A DNA stretch of 64,000 nucleotides from JBGSOV01 sp041738935 (lineage in GTDB: Bacteria; Patescibacteriota; Gracilibacteria; CAIRYL01; GCA-016699755): assembly GCA_041738935.1 (NCBI GenBank), contig JBGSOV010000020.1, positions 79,268 to 143,267 on the forward strand, in the 5' to 3' direction. How positions within the stretch are numbered: position 1 is the stretch's first letter; each line of letters starts with the position of its first letter. Positions 15,355-24,208 of this stretch are shown here, piece by piece. Position numbers and translations under genes: made by a program. Below the pieces are notes generated by a model. The model saw only the letters and a program-made list of their open reading frames with translations. It ran no database searches and had not been told where the DNA came from.

Positions 15355-16527
15355 CTATTTGCTCGCAAGGAGGACTTTTTGAAAAATGTCTAAAAAAAGA
15401 TCGATTTCGGATTTTGACGCAATAAGTGGTGGCAAGATTCGTAGTACGTTTGACCCTGCGGTGCCGCAAAGCACCTTGTGTCGGCGCAATTCTACCCAAA
15501 CATTTTTGGCAGCATTCTCTGGGACAAATTCCACCCCAATCAAAAAGCCGATGCCACGGATATCACAAATTTTTTCCGGATACTGAGCAGCAATTTTTTG
15601 TAACTCTTCAAAAAAATATTCTGCATGACGCGCAACTTGGTGGAGAAAAGTTTCTTCTGCAATCACACCGAGGACAGCATTAACTACAGTACAAATCAAA
15701 GGACTTCCAGCAAAAGTACTTCCATGAGTACCGGGTGTAAAGACTTCGGCAACACAGGTTTTTGCCAGCATAACGCCCACCGGCACGCCGCCGCCAAGAC
15801 CTTTTGCCAAGGTAATGATATCGGGCACGACACCAAAATGTTCAAAAGAAAAAAATGTGCCGGTGCGACCACAACCGGTTTGTACTTCATCGGCGATTAC
15901 CAGCGCCCCAACGCTTTTTGCTTGAGTGAACAGGGCATCAATCCACTTCTGTCGAGCGACATTAACGCCACCCTCACCCTGCACAAACTCTACAATTACG
16001 GCAGCAGTCTCGTTGTCGATTCGAGCAATGGCTTCGTCGTCGTTAAAAGCTGCATACTCGCAATCTGGCACAAGCGGAGCAAATCCATTATGAATTTCTG
16101 GCTTGGCGGTCATGCTGAGCGCCCCATATGTTCGACCATGAAATCCACCAAAAAATGAGATAACTTTGCTGCGACCGGTGTACTTACGGACGATTTTGAG
16201 TGCTGCTTCATTTGCCTCCGCGCCAGAATTTCCAAAAACAGCGCGATATTCATCATTTTGGACTGAGGTAGTTTTTGCCAGCTTACAAAGTGTTGCTGCT
16301 GCTTGTTCTTGCCCAGGGATCTCGTAATAGTTAGAAACATGAATCGGCATTTTTGCAGCGACAAGAAGCGCGTTTGTTAATGCGGGATGTGCATGTCCGA
16401 GACTATTTACGGCGACACCACTGAGAAAATCAAGATATCTTTCGCCACTTTCGCTTGTTAAAAAACATCCTTCACCTTCGACAAAAGTAAGTGGAATACG
16501 CGCATAATTAGACATCAAAGCGGTCAT
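15355..16527 (-). CDS. argD: Acetylornithine aminotransferase
   Basis: A class III PLP aminotransferase of 390 residues. It converts N-acetylglutamate semialdehyde to N-acetylornithine. Visible features are the G-N-S-G-A-E-A-N-E-A-A cofactor-binding segment near 99-109, F-F-G-G-F-H-G-R-T near 125-133, the I-A-D-E-V-Q-T-G-x-G-R-T-G box near 211-223 and the PLP lysine K242 in LAKGLGGG. It is the last gene of argJCBD. Its ATG overlaps the argB stop (ATGA), which suggests translational coupling. It could also act on succinyldiaminopimelate, as many ArgD enzymes do. Confidence 0.93.
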   Translation of the reverse strand: MTALMSNYARIPLTFVEGEGCFLTSESGERYLDFLSGVAVNSLGHAHPALTNALLVAAKMPIHVSNYYEIPGQEQAAATLCKLAKTTSVQNDEYRAVFGNSGAEANEAALKIVRKYTGRSKVISFFGGFHGRTYGALSMTAKPEIHNGFAPLVPDCEYAAFNDDEAIARIDNETAAVIVEFVQGEGGVNVARQKWIDALFTQAKSVGALVIADEVQTGCGRTGTFFSFEHFGVVPDIITLAKGLGGGVPVGVMLAKTCVAEVFTPGTHGSTFAGSPLICTVVNAVLGVIAEETFLHQVARHAEYFFEELQKIAAQYPEKICDIRGIGFLIGVEFVPENAAKNVWVELRRHKVLCGTAGSNVLRILPPLIASKSEIDLFLDIFQKVLLASK

Positions 16528-17369
16528 TTTTCATCAGGCAAAATGGAATTTGCAATCATGGTGCCAGTACCATGATGAGTAAATATTTCTTTTAAAAGTG
16601 CCCCGTTGAGAAGCCCCGAGACGATGTGCGCTTTTGGCACACCGGCGCGAACAACTGCTGCAGCCGCAAGCGCTTTTGGTATCATGCCACCAGAAATCTT
16701 ACCATTTTGAATATAAAATTCGACTTCATCTGGTGTCGCAGAAGAAAGCAACTCAGAAACGCTTCTGTCGACTTCTTGCAGAAACACACCTTTTGCTCCC
16801 GTCAAAAAAACAACCTTCTCTACTTGCAATACTTTTGCGAGGGCGAGCGAAACATCATCGGCATTACAGTTGTATCCGTCTATCAGCGAAAAACAGACAG
16901 GTATTTTTGGCGAATCGAGAAGAGTTTGAATGGCTGCGCTTTCAGCACCAGTAACAGAGCCGGTCAAATGTTCTGTGGGAAAGTCTACTTCTGAAAATTG
17001 TTCTGCGTGAAGTAATGCACTAATATTAACAATTTCTATATTATCACCGTCAAACATCCGAGTGATGTGCGCTAATTGCTTGTCGAGAATTTGCGTAAGA
17101 ATTTTGACCATGGGCGGCGTTGTGACCCTTCGACCATTAATTTTTGTGTACGAAATTTTTTCTTGTTCAAGAGTTCGATCAAATTGTGGACCAGAACCAA
17201 GTACAAGAACGAAGCGTATCCCAAGAAGACGCAAAGTCACCAAATCATGAACAAGCTGCTCAAAATCCATGTCTTCGAATACTTTTCCGCCTGTTTTGAT
17301 GAGGAAAGTTTTTCCGCTGTATTCTTGCAGATATGGAAGCGCCTCACGCAGGAGAAGTGGAAATTGCAT
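16524..17369 (-). CDS. argB: N-acetylglutamate kinase
   Basis: The second step of arginine synthesis, phosphorylating N-acetylglutamate. This 281-residue amino acid kinase shows FLIKTGGKVFED near 23-34, V-L-V-L-G-S-G-P-Q at the substrate loop, N-C-N-A-D-D in the nucleotide domain and I-S-G-G-M-I-P-K near 235. The glycine loop reads G-S-G-P-Q where many ArgB have G-G-G-P, and the distal motif is S-G-G-M rather than G-G-M. It is therefore somewhat divergent, but the operon position settles the role. It lies 94 nt after argC. Confidence 0.9.
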   Translation of the reverse strand: MQFPLLLREALPYLQEYSGKTFLIKTGGKVFEDMDFEQLVHDLVTLRLLGIRFVLVLGSGPQFDRTLEQEKISYTKINGRRVTTPPMVKILTQILDKQLAHITRMFDGDNIEIVNISALLHAEQFSEVDFPTEHLTGSVTGAESAAIQTLLDSPKIPVCFSLIDGYNCNADDVSLALAKVLQVEKVVFLTGAKGVFLQEVDRSVSELLSSATPDEVEFYIQNGKISGGMIPKALAAAAVVRAGVPKAHIVSGLLNGALLKEIFTHHGTGTMIANSILPDEK

Positions 17370-17463
17370 GTATCAACAAATAAAAGAGTTTTTACTCGGG
17401 AAAAGTAGGGATACTATAGCACAAATCTGTAATATTAATGCAACGGCTAAAAAGTCGAAACAG

Positions 17464-18444
17464 TTATATTTTGGTGATGATTTCTGTCCGCATCGAATCA
17501 ATCTGTGGGAGTCCAAACATGAGATGGAGATTTTGTAATGCCTGACTCGCAGCACCTTTTCGCAGATTATCGAGCACCGCACTAATAACAAGACGACCAT
17601 TTTTGTCTACCTCAAAACCGCCAAGCATGATTTGGTTCGAATGCTGGACTTCGGCGATTTCAGGAATTTTTGGACAAATTTCGACACAAGCATAATCAGC
17701 ATACACTTTTTGAAAGAGCGCAAAAAAATCGAGAGACTGGAATTGTGGCTTGATTTTAAGGTGCGCAGTCACTTCCATGCCACGAAAAAATGGCAATAAA
17801 TGTGGAGTGAAAAATATTGGAGCTTCAACAAACTGCTGAATCTCTGCTTCGTGTCGGTGATTGGTAATTTTGTAAGCATACGAATTGTTTTGGAGTTTTT
17901 GTTGCAGCATCAAAGCATTATCGGCACCAGCACCAGAATATCCAGATTTTCCATCAAAAACAGCCCACTCTGCATATTCGGCAACGGGCAGCAAAGCGGT
18001 CAGTGCACCTGTCACATAACACCCAGGATTCGCAACAAGCGCAGCCGTTTTTATCTCGGGAGCAAACCATTCGACCAAACCATACACTGGTTTAATCGGC
18101 GGATTTTGATAAGGAATACCATATGTTGCGGAAAAAACCTGCGGGTCGCGAAAGCGAAAATCAGCAGATAGATCGACAACTTTAATATCGTGCTGTAAAA
18201 ATTGTGGCGCCATTTTCATCGCAACACCATGCGGCGTACAGAAGAAAATACAATCTGGTTGGCGCGCAATCATTGCCTCAATATCGAGATCTTCGTATGG
18301 GATTTGTGATTCTCTGTTAATCTTTCCCGCAAAGCTGCGTGACGATAAAAAGACGATTTCCACATACTCATCCAGCTTCAAGAGACCGGCAAGCTCTCTG
18401 CCAGTAAAGCCGGATGCGCCGATAATTCCGATTTTTTTCTTCAT
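17464..18444 (-). CDS. argC: N-acetyl-gamma-glutamyl-phosphate reductase
   Basis: Reduces N-acetylglutamyl phosphate with NADPH. The Rossmann motif GASGFTGRELAGLL is at residues 9-22, and the catalytic Cys142 lies in NPGCYVTG. D-L-S-A-D-F-R near 91-97 and the conserved Y-G-L-V-E segment follow. The 326-residue length is close to the common 310-350. It is the second gene of the operon, 42 nt after argJ. Confidence 0.94.
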   Translation of the reverse strand: MKKKIGIIGASGFTGRELAGLLKLDEYVEIVFLSSRSFAGKINRESQIPYEDLDIEAMIARQPDCIFFCTPHGVAMKMAPQFLQHDIKVVDLSADFRFRDPQVFSATYGIPYQNPPIKPVYGLVEWFAPEIKTAALVANPGCYVTGALTALLPVAEYAEWAVFDGKSGYSGAGADNALMLQQKLQNNSYAYKITNHRHEAEIQQFVEAPIFFTPHLLPFFRGMEVTAHLKIKPQFQSLDFFALFQKVYADYACVEICPKIPEIAEVQHSNQIMLGGFEVDKNGRLVISAVLDNLRKGAASQALQNLHLMFGLPQIDSMRTEIITKI

Positions 18445-18486
18445 GTTGTGAATGAGGTTGAAAATAAGAATATATAAAAAAGCCGA

Positions 18487-19644
18487 TCAAGTGGAATATT
18501 CTGCATTGATTTCGACATACCTTTTGGTGAGATCACAACCCCAAGCCTTCGCGGAAGAATCACCGAAATGAAAGTCAATTTCCACATTCACTTGTTCTTG
18601 AGTAAACATGCGTGTCTTATCGGGATTTGCAACTGGTTCACCTTGCAAAAAAACCGCCTCACTATCCAAAAAAACATCGACTTTTGCTGGATCAAAAGGG
18701 ATTCCAAGTGAACCAATAGCACTCAAGATGCGTCCCCAATTGGGATCGCGTCCGGCAACAGCAGCTTTGAATAAATCGGAAGTAACGACTGCTTTGGCAA
18801 ACGCGCGCGCGTTTTGCTGCGAGTCAGCATTGCGCACCGATACTTCGATCAGATGCGAAGCACCTTCACCATCGGCAGCAATCTTTTTTGCCAAGCCTGC
18901 GGCGATTTCTTTTAAAGCGATAAAAAATTCTTGCTGATCAACTCCTTTTTTATTACTGCAAATTGTAAGTGCCATATCACTGGTCGATTGACAATTATCG
19001 ACGGAAATTTGATGAAATGTCTCGTCACAAATATGTTTCCACTCAGTATCAAGAAGTGATTTCTCAAGTTTTGCATCAGTCATAACAAAGGCGAGCATTG
19101 TAGCCATATCGGGAGCAATCATTCCAGAACCTTTGGCAATACCGAGCAATTTGACGCCATTTTTGAGGACGCGGAATTCGGTCTTCGGTGCAAGGTCAGT
19201 CGTCAAAATCGCTTTGGCAGCGCGCGGAATATCACCTTGCTTTTGCGCTATAATCCGCGGTAATCCAGCAAAAAACTTGTTGAGTGGCAATTGTGGACCG
19301 ATCTTTCCGGTGCTCGCGAGGAGCACTTGGTCGGGGGGAATTTGAAGCTGATGAGCCACAAATTCGGCAATCTGCCGAGCGTTATCAAGTCCGACATTCC
19401 CTGTGCCAGCATTGGCGAATACAGTATTAATGAGAATAGCGCGCACGAAACCGTTAGATTTATCGAGTTGCTGCTTGTTCCACAAGATCGGTGCCCCGCA
19501 AAACACATTGCGCGCAAATACTCCACTTAGCATCGACATATCGTCACACACTATCAAAAGGCAGTCATCGTTGTCGTTTTCTCTGAGCCGCAGCGAGCCA
19601 CAGAACAAATGGAATCCGTCAGGAAGCTGCATCTCTAAAGGCAT
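18487..19644 (-). CDS. argJ: Glutamate N-acetyltransferase / ornithine acetyltransferase
   Basis: Moves the acetyl group from N-acetylornithine to glutamate, so the pathway can recycle acetate and needs no separate ArgE. The 385-residue precursor has the self-cleavage motif KGSGMIAPDMATML; cleavage is expected between A181 and T182, leaving Thr182 as the nucleophile of the beta chain. S-T-G-x-I-G near 111-116 and G-R-D-P-N-W-G-R near 318 are also conserved. The usual N-A-C-T-G is N-A-G-T-G here (residues 78-82). It is the first gene of argJCBD. Confidence 0.93.
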   Translation of the reverse strand: MPLEMQLPDGFHLFCGSLRLRENDNDDCLLIVCDDMSMLSGVFARNVFCGAPILWNKQQLDKSNGFVRAILINTVFANAGTGNVGLDNARQIAEFVAHQLQIPPDQVLLASTGKIGPQLPLNKFFAGLPRIIAQKQGDIPRAAKAILTTDLAPKTEFRVLKNGVKLLGIAKGSGMIAPDMATMLAFVMTDAKLEKSLLDTEWKHICDETFHQISVDNCQSTSDMALTICSNKKGVDQQEFFIALKEIAAGLAKKIAADGEGASHLIEVSVRNADSQQNARAFAKAVVTSDLFKAAVAGRDPNWGRILSAIGSLGIPFDPAKVDVFLDSEAVFLQGEPVANPDKTRMFTQEQVNVEIDFHFGDSSAKAWGCDLTKRYVEINAEYST

Positions 19645-19736
19645 TCTTGGTAAAAATTATTTTCTGTAGTCTACGAGAAAACACTCGTAAAAACAAAACT
19701 TTCTTAGAAATATTTCGCTGGTGTATTGCAAAAGAC

Positions 19737-19765
19737 TTGAATTTTTTTGTTAAACGTGCAATAAT
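19737..19765 (+). promoter_or_regulatory. Possible promoter of the TrbC/VirB2-like pilin
   Basis: TTGAAT at 19737-19742 and AATAAT at 19760-19765 are 17 bp apart in a very AT-rich divergent spacer. The start codon at 19811 is about 40 nt from the expected start of transcription. Confidence 0.35.
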
Positions 19766-19810
19766 AAGTACGAAAAACAAATTTTCATTTTCAAATTTTC
19801 TAAAAACCAA

Positions 19811-20215
19811 ATGAAAAACCTGATCAGAAAACTGCCTTTTGAGGCGTATTCGATGCTTTTTATTCTCGGCGTTTTTGCCGTGATGCTCTTTTTGGGACAC
19901 GCTGGCGGCGCTCATGCTGTCGAAACGACTCTCCTTACCCCAAATGATGCACCTGATGAAGTTCCGTCTGATACGGGCTTCCGTGAAGCTATCGTCAATT
20001 TTCTTAACTTTTTGTTGACCTTTCTGGGATTGATTGCCATTGCGTTTATCATCTATGCAGGTTTCCTCTTTATCGTTGCCGGTGGTGACGAAGAGCAAGT
20101 TGGAAAAGCCAAAAAGATTATTATTTATGCCGGTATTGGTATTATCGTAATCTTGCTTTCGTATGCAATCGTCGAGTTCTTCGTCAGCGTTGGACTTGGT
20201 GCTGGTGGTGCGTAG
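19811..20215 (+). CDS. TrbC/VirB2-like small pilin
   Basis: A 134-residue exported membrane protein. A signal peptide with a long hydrophobic core ends near A-H-A at residue 36. It is followed by a short acidic stretch and two long hydrophobic helices (about 56-80 and 98-125) split by a charged cytoplasmic-type loop with G-G-D-E-E-Q-V-G-K-A-K-K. This two-helix plan with the G-G-D-E-E loop is that of VirB2/TrbC pilins, and such genes recur in CPR. It is transcribed alone and ends in a strong terminator. A VirB6-like protein lies far off at 50369, which fits a dispersed T4SS-like apparatus. Confidence 0.75.
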   Translation: MKNLIRKLPFEAYSMLFILGVFAVMLFLGHAGGAHAVETTLLTPNDAPDEVPSDTGFREAIVNFLNFLLTFLGLIAIAFIIYAGFLFIVAGGDEEQVGKAKKIIIYAGIGIIVILLSYAIVEFFVSVGLGAGGA

Positions 20216-20240
20216 GCAGAGTAAAAAAGATAGAAAAATC

Positions 20241-20278
20241 ATACCCCGCTCTTTCCAAAGGAAAAGCGGGGTATTTTT
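20241..20278. terminator. Bidirectional intrinsic terminator
   Basis: ATACCCCGCT at 20241-20250 pairs perfectly with AGCGGGGTAT at 20265-20274. T-runs follow on the plus strand and, less cleanly, on the minus strand. It separates the convergent pilin gene and panB. Confidence 0.85.
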
Positions 20279-20292
20279 GTAAGAAGCGACTT

Positions 20293-21042
20293 TTACAAAT
20301 AACTTTCGCTGCTCTGCGGATACTCGCCGCTTTGCACCGCTTGCACAAAATCTGTTATTGCAGCTTGCTCAGAATCATGAGCATTTCCAAAACGCCGTAA
20401 AAAGCGCGGCGAAAATGCGCCTGCTGTCCTGCCGATAATATCCGCATACACCAGCACTTGCCCGCTGACTTGCGTCCCTGCACCAATACCGATTACCGGA
20501 ATCGACAAACTTTGAGTGACTGCGGCTGCAAATGCAGCAGGAACGCATTCTAAAACGAGATTACTGATTCCCAAGTTTTGTAAATTGTGTGCTTCGGCAA
20601 GGAGTGCTTTCTGTGCAGATTGAGAAGTTGCCGCCAGAGCAAACAAATCTGTCGTTTGTGGGAGCATACCAAGGTGCCCGGTGATTTTAATTCCTTCCGC
20701 TATAAGCGCCTCGACTTGCGTAAAAATCTCCGCGCCACCTTCGAGCTTGAGGTGAGTAATACCGATCTCGCGAAATCTGCGCGCATTTTGCAAAGCTAGC
20801 TGAGGAGTCGAGTAAGTGTCGATAGGAAGATCAGCCACGACAGCAGGAATATTGTCAGGAATTGCGCGACGAACAGCCGCCGCATGCGCAAGCATCATCT
20901 CAATTGTGACATGATGTGTCGAATCAAAGCCGTAGACCGTCATGCCAAGCGAATCTCCGACAAGCACAGTATCGACGCCAGCTGCCGCACAAATCTGCGC
21001 CGAAAGAAAATCATGCACCGATACCCACACCAATTTTTTCAT
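20293..21042 (-). CDS. panB: 3-methyl-2-oxobutanoate hydroxymethyltransferase
   Basis: The first committed step of pantothenate synthesis: a hydroxymethyl group from methylene-THF is moved to ketoisovalerate. The 249-residue barrel begins MKKLVWVSVHDFLSAQICA. It shows V-L-V-G-D-S-L-G-M (metal-binding Asp), the metal ligand Asp in V-V-A-D-L-P, K-L-E-G-G, G-H-L-G-M-L-P-Q and I-G-I-G-A-G near 190. The frame is open to 21087, but the family start is the ATG at 21042. No panC or panD is nearby. Confidence 0.9.
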   Translation of the reverse strand: MKKLVWVSVHDFLSAQICAAAGVDTVLVGDSLGMTVYGFDSTHHVTIEMMLAHAAAVRRAIPDNIPAVVADLPIDTYSTPQLALQNARRFREIGITHLKLEGGAEIFTQVEALIAEGIKITGHLGMLPQTTDLFALAATSQSAQKALLAEAHNLQNLGISNLVLECVPAAFAAAVTQSLSIPVIGIGAGTQVSGQVLVYADIIGRTAGAFSPRFLRRFGNAHDSEQAAITDFVQAVQSGEYPQSSESYL

Positions 21043-21219
21043 ACACTTGCTTGCAAAGGTAATTTTGAAACACACGCTTCTTCCCACAGTTTTTTCTAAA
21101 ACTCACTTGCAAAGCAAGCAATTTTTGGGCAGACTGCTCTGGCAAAAAACCTCGGAAACGAGTGGGAGACCGCGGCACAACCAAAGTCACTTGCACCACT
21201 TTTCTTTCTTCAAACTATA

Positions 21220-21915
21220 ATGCCCAAACATGGGAAAAAATACCGCGCTCTCGCGGAACTCATCGAGCCAGAGAAGCTCTATGCTTTTGCTGAAGGCGTT
21301 GCCTTGGCAAAAAAGACGTCGCCCGTCAAGTTTGATGCCAGTGTCGAAATCCACATCGCCACTAATGCTGATCCGCGCCACGCTGACCAGATTTTGCGTT
21401 CGACCATTACTTTGCCAGCAGGAACTGGTAAAAGCCAAAAAATCGCGGTTTTTGCCGAAGGCCCTCAAGCCGAAGCTGCCAAAAAAGCTGGCGCTGATAT
21501 TGTCGGAGGCGAAGATTTGATCGAAAAAGTTGCCGGCGGCGCTCTTGATTTTGAAGTCGCCATCGCGACTCCAGATATGATGAAATCGCTTGCCAAAGTG
21601 GCACGTGTTCTTGGGCCAAAAGGATTGATGCCTTCACCCAAGTCTGGCACCGTCACTGCGGATGTCGCCAAAGCGATTGAAGAGCTCAAAAAAGGAAAAA
21701 TCGAATTCCGCACAGATAAAGCAGGTATTATTCACTCAATTTTGGGAAAGGTCTCTTTTAGTGAGAAAAATCTTCTCGATAATCTCCTCGCCTTTTTGAA
21801 GGCAGTCAATGACAATAAGCCAACTGGCGTCAAAGGCTCTCTCATCAAAAGCATTACCCTGACCACCTCGATGGGTCCAGGTGTTCATCTCGATACCACC
21901 GAAAGCGCAAAATAA
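21220..21915 (+). CDS. rplA: 50S ribosomal protein L1
   Basis: A 231-residue protein of the L1 stalk, which binds 23S rRNA. It begins MPKHGKKYRALAELIEPEKL. The diagnostic G-P-K-G-L-M-P-S-P-K-S-G-T-V-T segment is near 130-144, and S-M-G-P-G is near the end. The usual partner rplK is not upstream; panB lies there, divergent. The roughly 130 bp leader is rich in short repeats of CTTGCAAAG, and TATAAT overlaps the start codon, probably by chance. A strong terminator follows. Confidence 0.95.
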   Translation: MPKHGKKYRALAELIEPEKLYAFAEGVALAKKTSPVKFDASVEIHIATNADPRHADQILRSTITLPAGTGKSQKIAVFAEGPQAEAAKKAGADIVGGEDLIEKVAGGALDFEVAIATPDMMKSLAKVARVLGPKGLMPSPKSGTVTADVAKAIEELKKGKIEFRTDKAGIIHSILGKVSFSEKNLLDNLLAFLKAVNDNKPTGVKGSLIKSITLTTSMGPGVHLDTTESAK

Positions 21916-21929
21916 GCACGATTAATATG

Positions 21930-21970
21930 AAGTGGATGTACGCGAGAAAAGTCTCGGCATCCACTTTTTT
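21930..21970 (+). terminator. Intrinsic terminator of rplA
   Basis: AAGTGGATG at 21930-21938 pairs with CATCCACTT at 21959-21967, followed by a T-run to 21970. Confidence 0.8.
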
Positions 21971-22106
21971 AATGAGTAAGGATGGAGAACCCAAAAGAAG
22001 ACAATTACTCAAATTGTTTTAATAAATTCTTCCCAAAACACGAAACCTGGACATTTATCACAAAAAGAAGGATACTGGGCGCACTTCCGTTCTTTTTGCT
22101 TGGTAT

Positions 22107-23441
22107 ATGAGTATTCAACAAAAAACCCCCGGTCCGTTCCGCGCTTCAGGACCCACGACTTTTCTGGCGTTTGTACTGCTTCCGATTCTAGCATTTTCAA
22201 TCGGCTGGCAAGCCTCTCAGACTCGTTCCGAAGGACAAAAAAAATCACAAACCGAATTTGTCGATGACAGCAATGTCGCCATCACCGAATCATCGGTGCA
22301 GAATATTGATATTTCTTTACTCCGTGATGCTATTGATATTATTCGCGAGAAGTATATCGAACCTGATCAAATCGACCCCGATGCCATTAAATACGGTCTC
22401 GTGCGTGGAGTAGTTTGGTCGCTTGAAGATCCGTATTCACAATTTATGAGTCCAGAAGAAAGTTCTGAATTTGAAGACGAACTCGGTGGAGATTTGCAAG
22501 GAATCGGCGCAGAACTTACTGTAAAAGAAGGGGTGATTGTCGTGATTTCGCCGCTCAAGGATTCGCCTGCCAAAAAAGCTGGCTTGCTCCCCGAAGATAT
22601 TATTTTGGAAGTCGATGGCGAATTGGCAGATGGAGGCGATTTTTTGAATGTCGTCAAGCGCATCCGTGGCGAAAAAGGCAGCACGGTCAACATTACCGTT
22701 TATCGTCCCGAAAGCGGGGAAAAACTTGACCTCGCCATTGTTCGTGATGAAATCCGGATTGAAACAGTTACGCTCACGATGAATGAAGAAATCGCCATCA
22801 TCGAAGTCAGTCAGTTTGGCACCAATACCGAGCAAGAATTTGGTAAAGCGCTTTCAGAAGCACTCGTACAAAATCCCAAAGGTATTATTTTGGATCTCCG
22901 CTACAATTCGGGCGGATTTTTGGACACCGCTGTCGAGATGGTGTCCGCTTTTGTCAAAAGCGGTAAAGTCGTGATTCAGAAAGGACGTCCACCAGAAACC
23001 GAAAGCAAATTTGCCTCTGGCAATGTCAAAACCGATTTGCCGCTTGTCGTTTTGCAAAATGGCGGTTCTGCCTCAGCAAGTGAAATCGTCAGTGGCGCGT
23101 TACAAGACATGGAACGCGCAATCGTAATTGGCGAAAAAAGCTTTGGTAAAGGAACAGTCCAAGAACTCATTCCCATGCAAAATGGCGCCCATTTGCGATT
23201 GACCATTGCCAAATGGCTGACTCCTGGCGGACGTGATATTGGCAAGGTTGGTATCGAACCTGATATCACCGTCCCGCGCACGAGCGAAGATATTGCTGCC
23301 GACAAAGATCCGCAGCTCGATGTAGCGCTTCGCTATTTACGCGGCGAGTCGCTCGAAACACTCCATGAAGAATATGATTCTTTCGCGGAAAAACTGAAAA
23401 ATGGCGAACTCGAAGAAAAGCCGGAAGAAAAAGAAGAATAG
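22107..23441 (+). CDS. ctpA: C-terminal processing peptidase, S41 family
   Basis: A 444-residue membrane-anchored serine protease that trims or degrades envelope proteins from their C termini. One N-terminal helix (about 17-35) is followed by the S41 cap (D-P-Y-S-Q-F-M), a PDZ domain (about 125-205) and the protease core. The catalytic Ser is S323 in GGSASASE and the Lys is K348 in SFGKGTVQ, 25 residues apart as in the family. The last 30 residues are acidic. It forms a likely quality-control set with HtrA (55657) and the subtilase (58536), although it is not linked to them. Confidence 0.94.
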   Translation: MSIQQKTPGPFRASGPTTFLAFVLLPILAFSIGWQASQTRSEGQKKSQTEFVDDSNVAITESSVQNIDISLLRDAIDIIREKYIEPDQIDPDAIKYGLVRGVVWSLEDPYSQFMSPEESSEFEDELGGDLQGIGAELTVKEGVIVVISPLKDSPAKKAGLLPEDIILEVDGELADGGDFLNVVKRIRGEKGSTVNITVYRPESGEKLDLAIVRDEIRIETVTLTMNEEIAIIEVSQFGTNTEQEFGKALSEALVQNPKGIILDLRYNSGGFLDTAVEMVSAFVKSGKVVIQKGRPPETESKFASGNVKTDLPLVVLQNGGSASASEIVSGALQDMERAIVIGEKSFGKGTVQELIPMQNGAHLRLTIAKWLTPGGRDIGKVGIEPDITVPRTSEDIAADKDPQLDVALRYLRGESLETLHEEYDSFAEKLKNGELEEKPEEKEE

Positions 23442-23474
23442 GCAGTGGGCATCTTCAGCACTTTGTCATGATGT

Positions 23475-23522
23475 AAAAAAAAAGAGGAATGTGACGCTTT
23501 CACACGAGTGTCTCATTTCTCT
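23475..23522 (-). terminator. Intrinsic terminator of the 23568-24167 gene
   Basis: On the minus strand AGAGAAATG and CATTCCTCT form a stem with a long loop that ends in nine T (plus-strand A-run 23475-23483). It lies between the convergent ctpA and the kinase-like gene. Confidence 0.55.
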
Positions 23523-23567
23523 TTCGGGAATAATATTTTTGCATAAGCAGATTTCCTGCTCCGATTG

Positions 23568-24167
23568 TTACGCTCCCAAGATTGAAAGCACAATGGCAGC
23601 AACAACAGGAATAATCAGATTGTCATCGACATGCCAACCAAATATTACCCAGCGTGGCATTTCTAAAATTAAGGCAACAGAACTGGCGGCAAGCGCCATC
23701 CAAAAGGGTACAAAAAGACTCGCAACAATCGTCGAGATAATGATTGCCGCGAGCGGTCCCTCAATCGTCTTTTTGGGATGGAGCGGTGTAATAATCTTGC
23801 CAAAATGATATCCAATCAAACAGCTCAGCGAATCGCCAAACGCCAAGATCAAAATACTTGCCACAGCAATATTTACGGGAAAAAAAAGCGCGACTAAACT
23901 GCTCCCCAAGAAAAAATAGATAGCAGATTTACCGGGTGATTTTTTCCGAAATTGTTCACGCTCGAGCAAATGGAGTAGCCAATGCATAAACTGCCAACGC
24001 ATGCGTTCGCCCTTGAAAAGGAGTGAGATTCCCATTAACAAAAAAGTTGCTCCCATCAGTAAAAATCCATCAATCACGCCCACCCACAAAAGCGCAGCGA
24101 TTACCGTACCAGAGACGAGATGAAAGGTCTTCCGCCGAAACTCGAGAACTTCTTCGTGTGCTTGCAT
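23568..24167 (-). CDS. Polyprenol/phytol kinase-like membrane protein
   Basis: A 199-residue polytopic membrane protein with six or seven hydrophobic helices. It resembles the dolichol kinase, phytol kinase and CDP-diglyceride synthase superfamily: E-F-R-R-K-T-F-H-L near the start, and the polar signature AFGDSLSCLIGYHFGK followed by K-K-T-I-E-G near 108-135. Members phosphorylate isoprenoid or diacylglycerol alcohols with CTP or ATP. I cannot tell the substrate. It follows the DUF817 gene by 41 nt on the same strand. Confidence 0.7.
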   Translation of the reverse strand: MQAHEEVLEFRRKTFHLVSGTVIAALLWVGVIDGFLLMGATFLLMGISLLFKGERMRWQFMHWLLHLLEREQFRKKSPGKSAIYFFLGSSLVALFFPVNIAVASILILAFGDSLSCLIGYHFGKIITPLHPKKTIEGPLAAIIISTIVASLFVPFWMALAASSVALILEMPRWVIFGWHVDDNLIIPVVAAIVLSILGA

Positions 24168-24208
24168 AACGGCGCTATTTTTTCACCTTTGCAGTCCGAA
24201 TGCAAACA

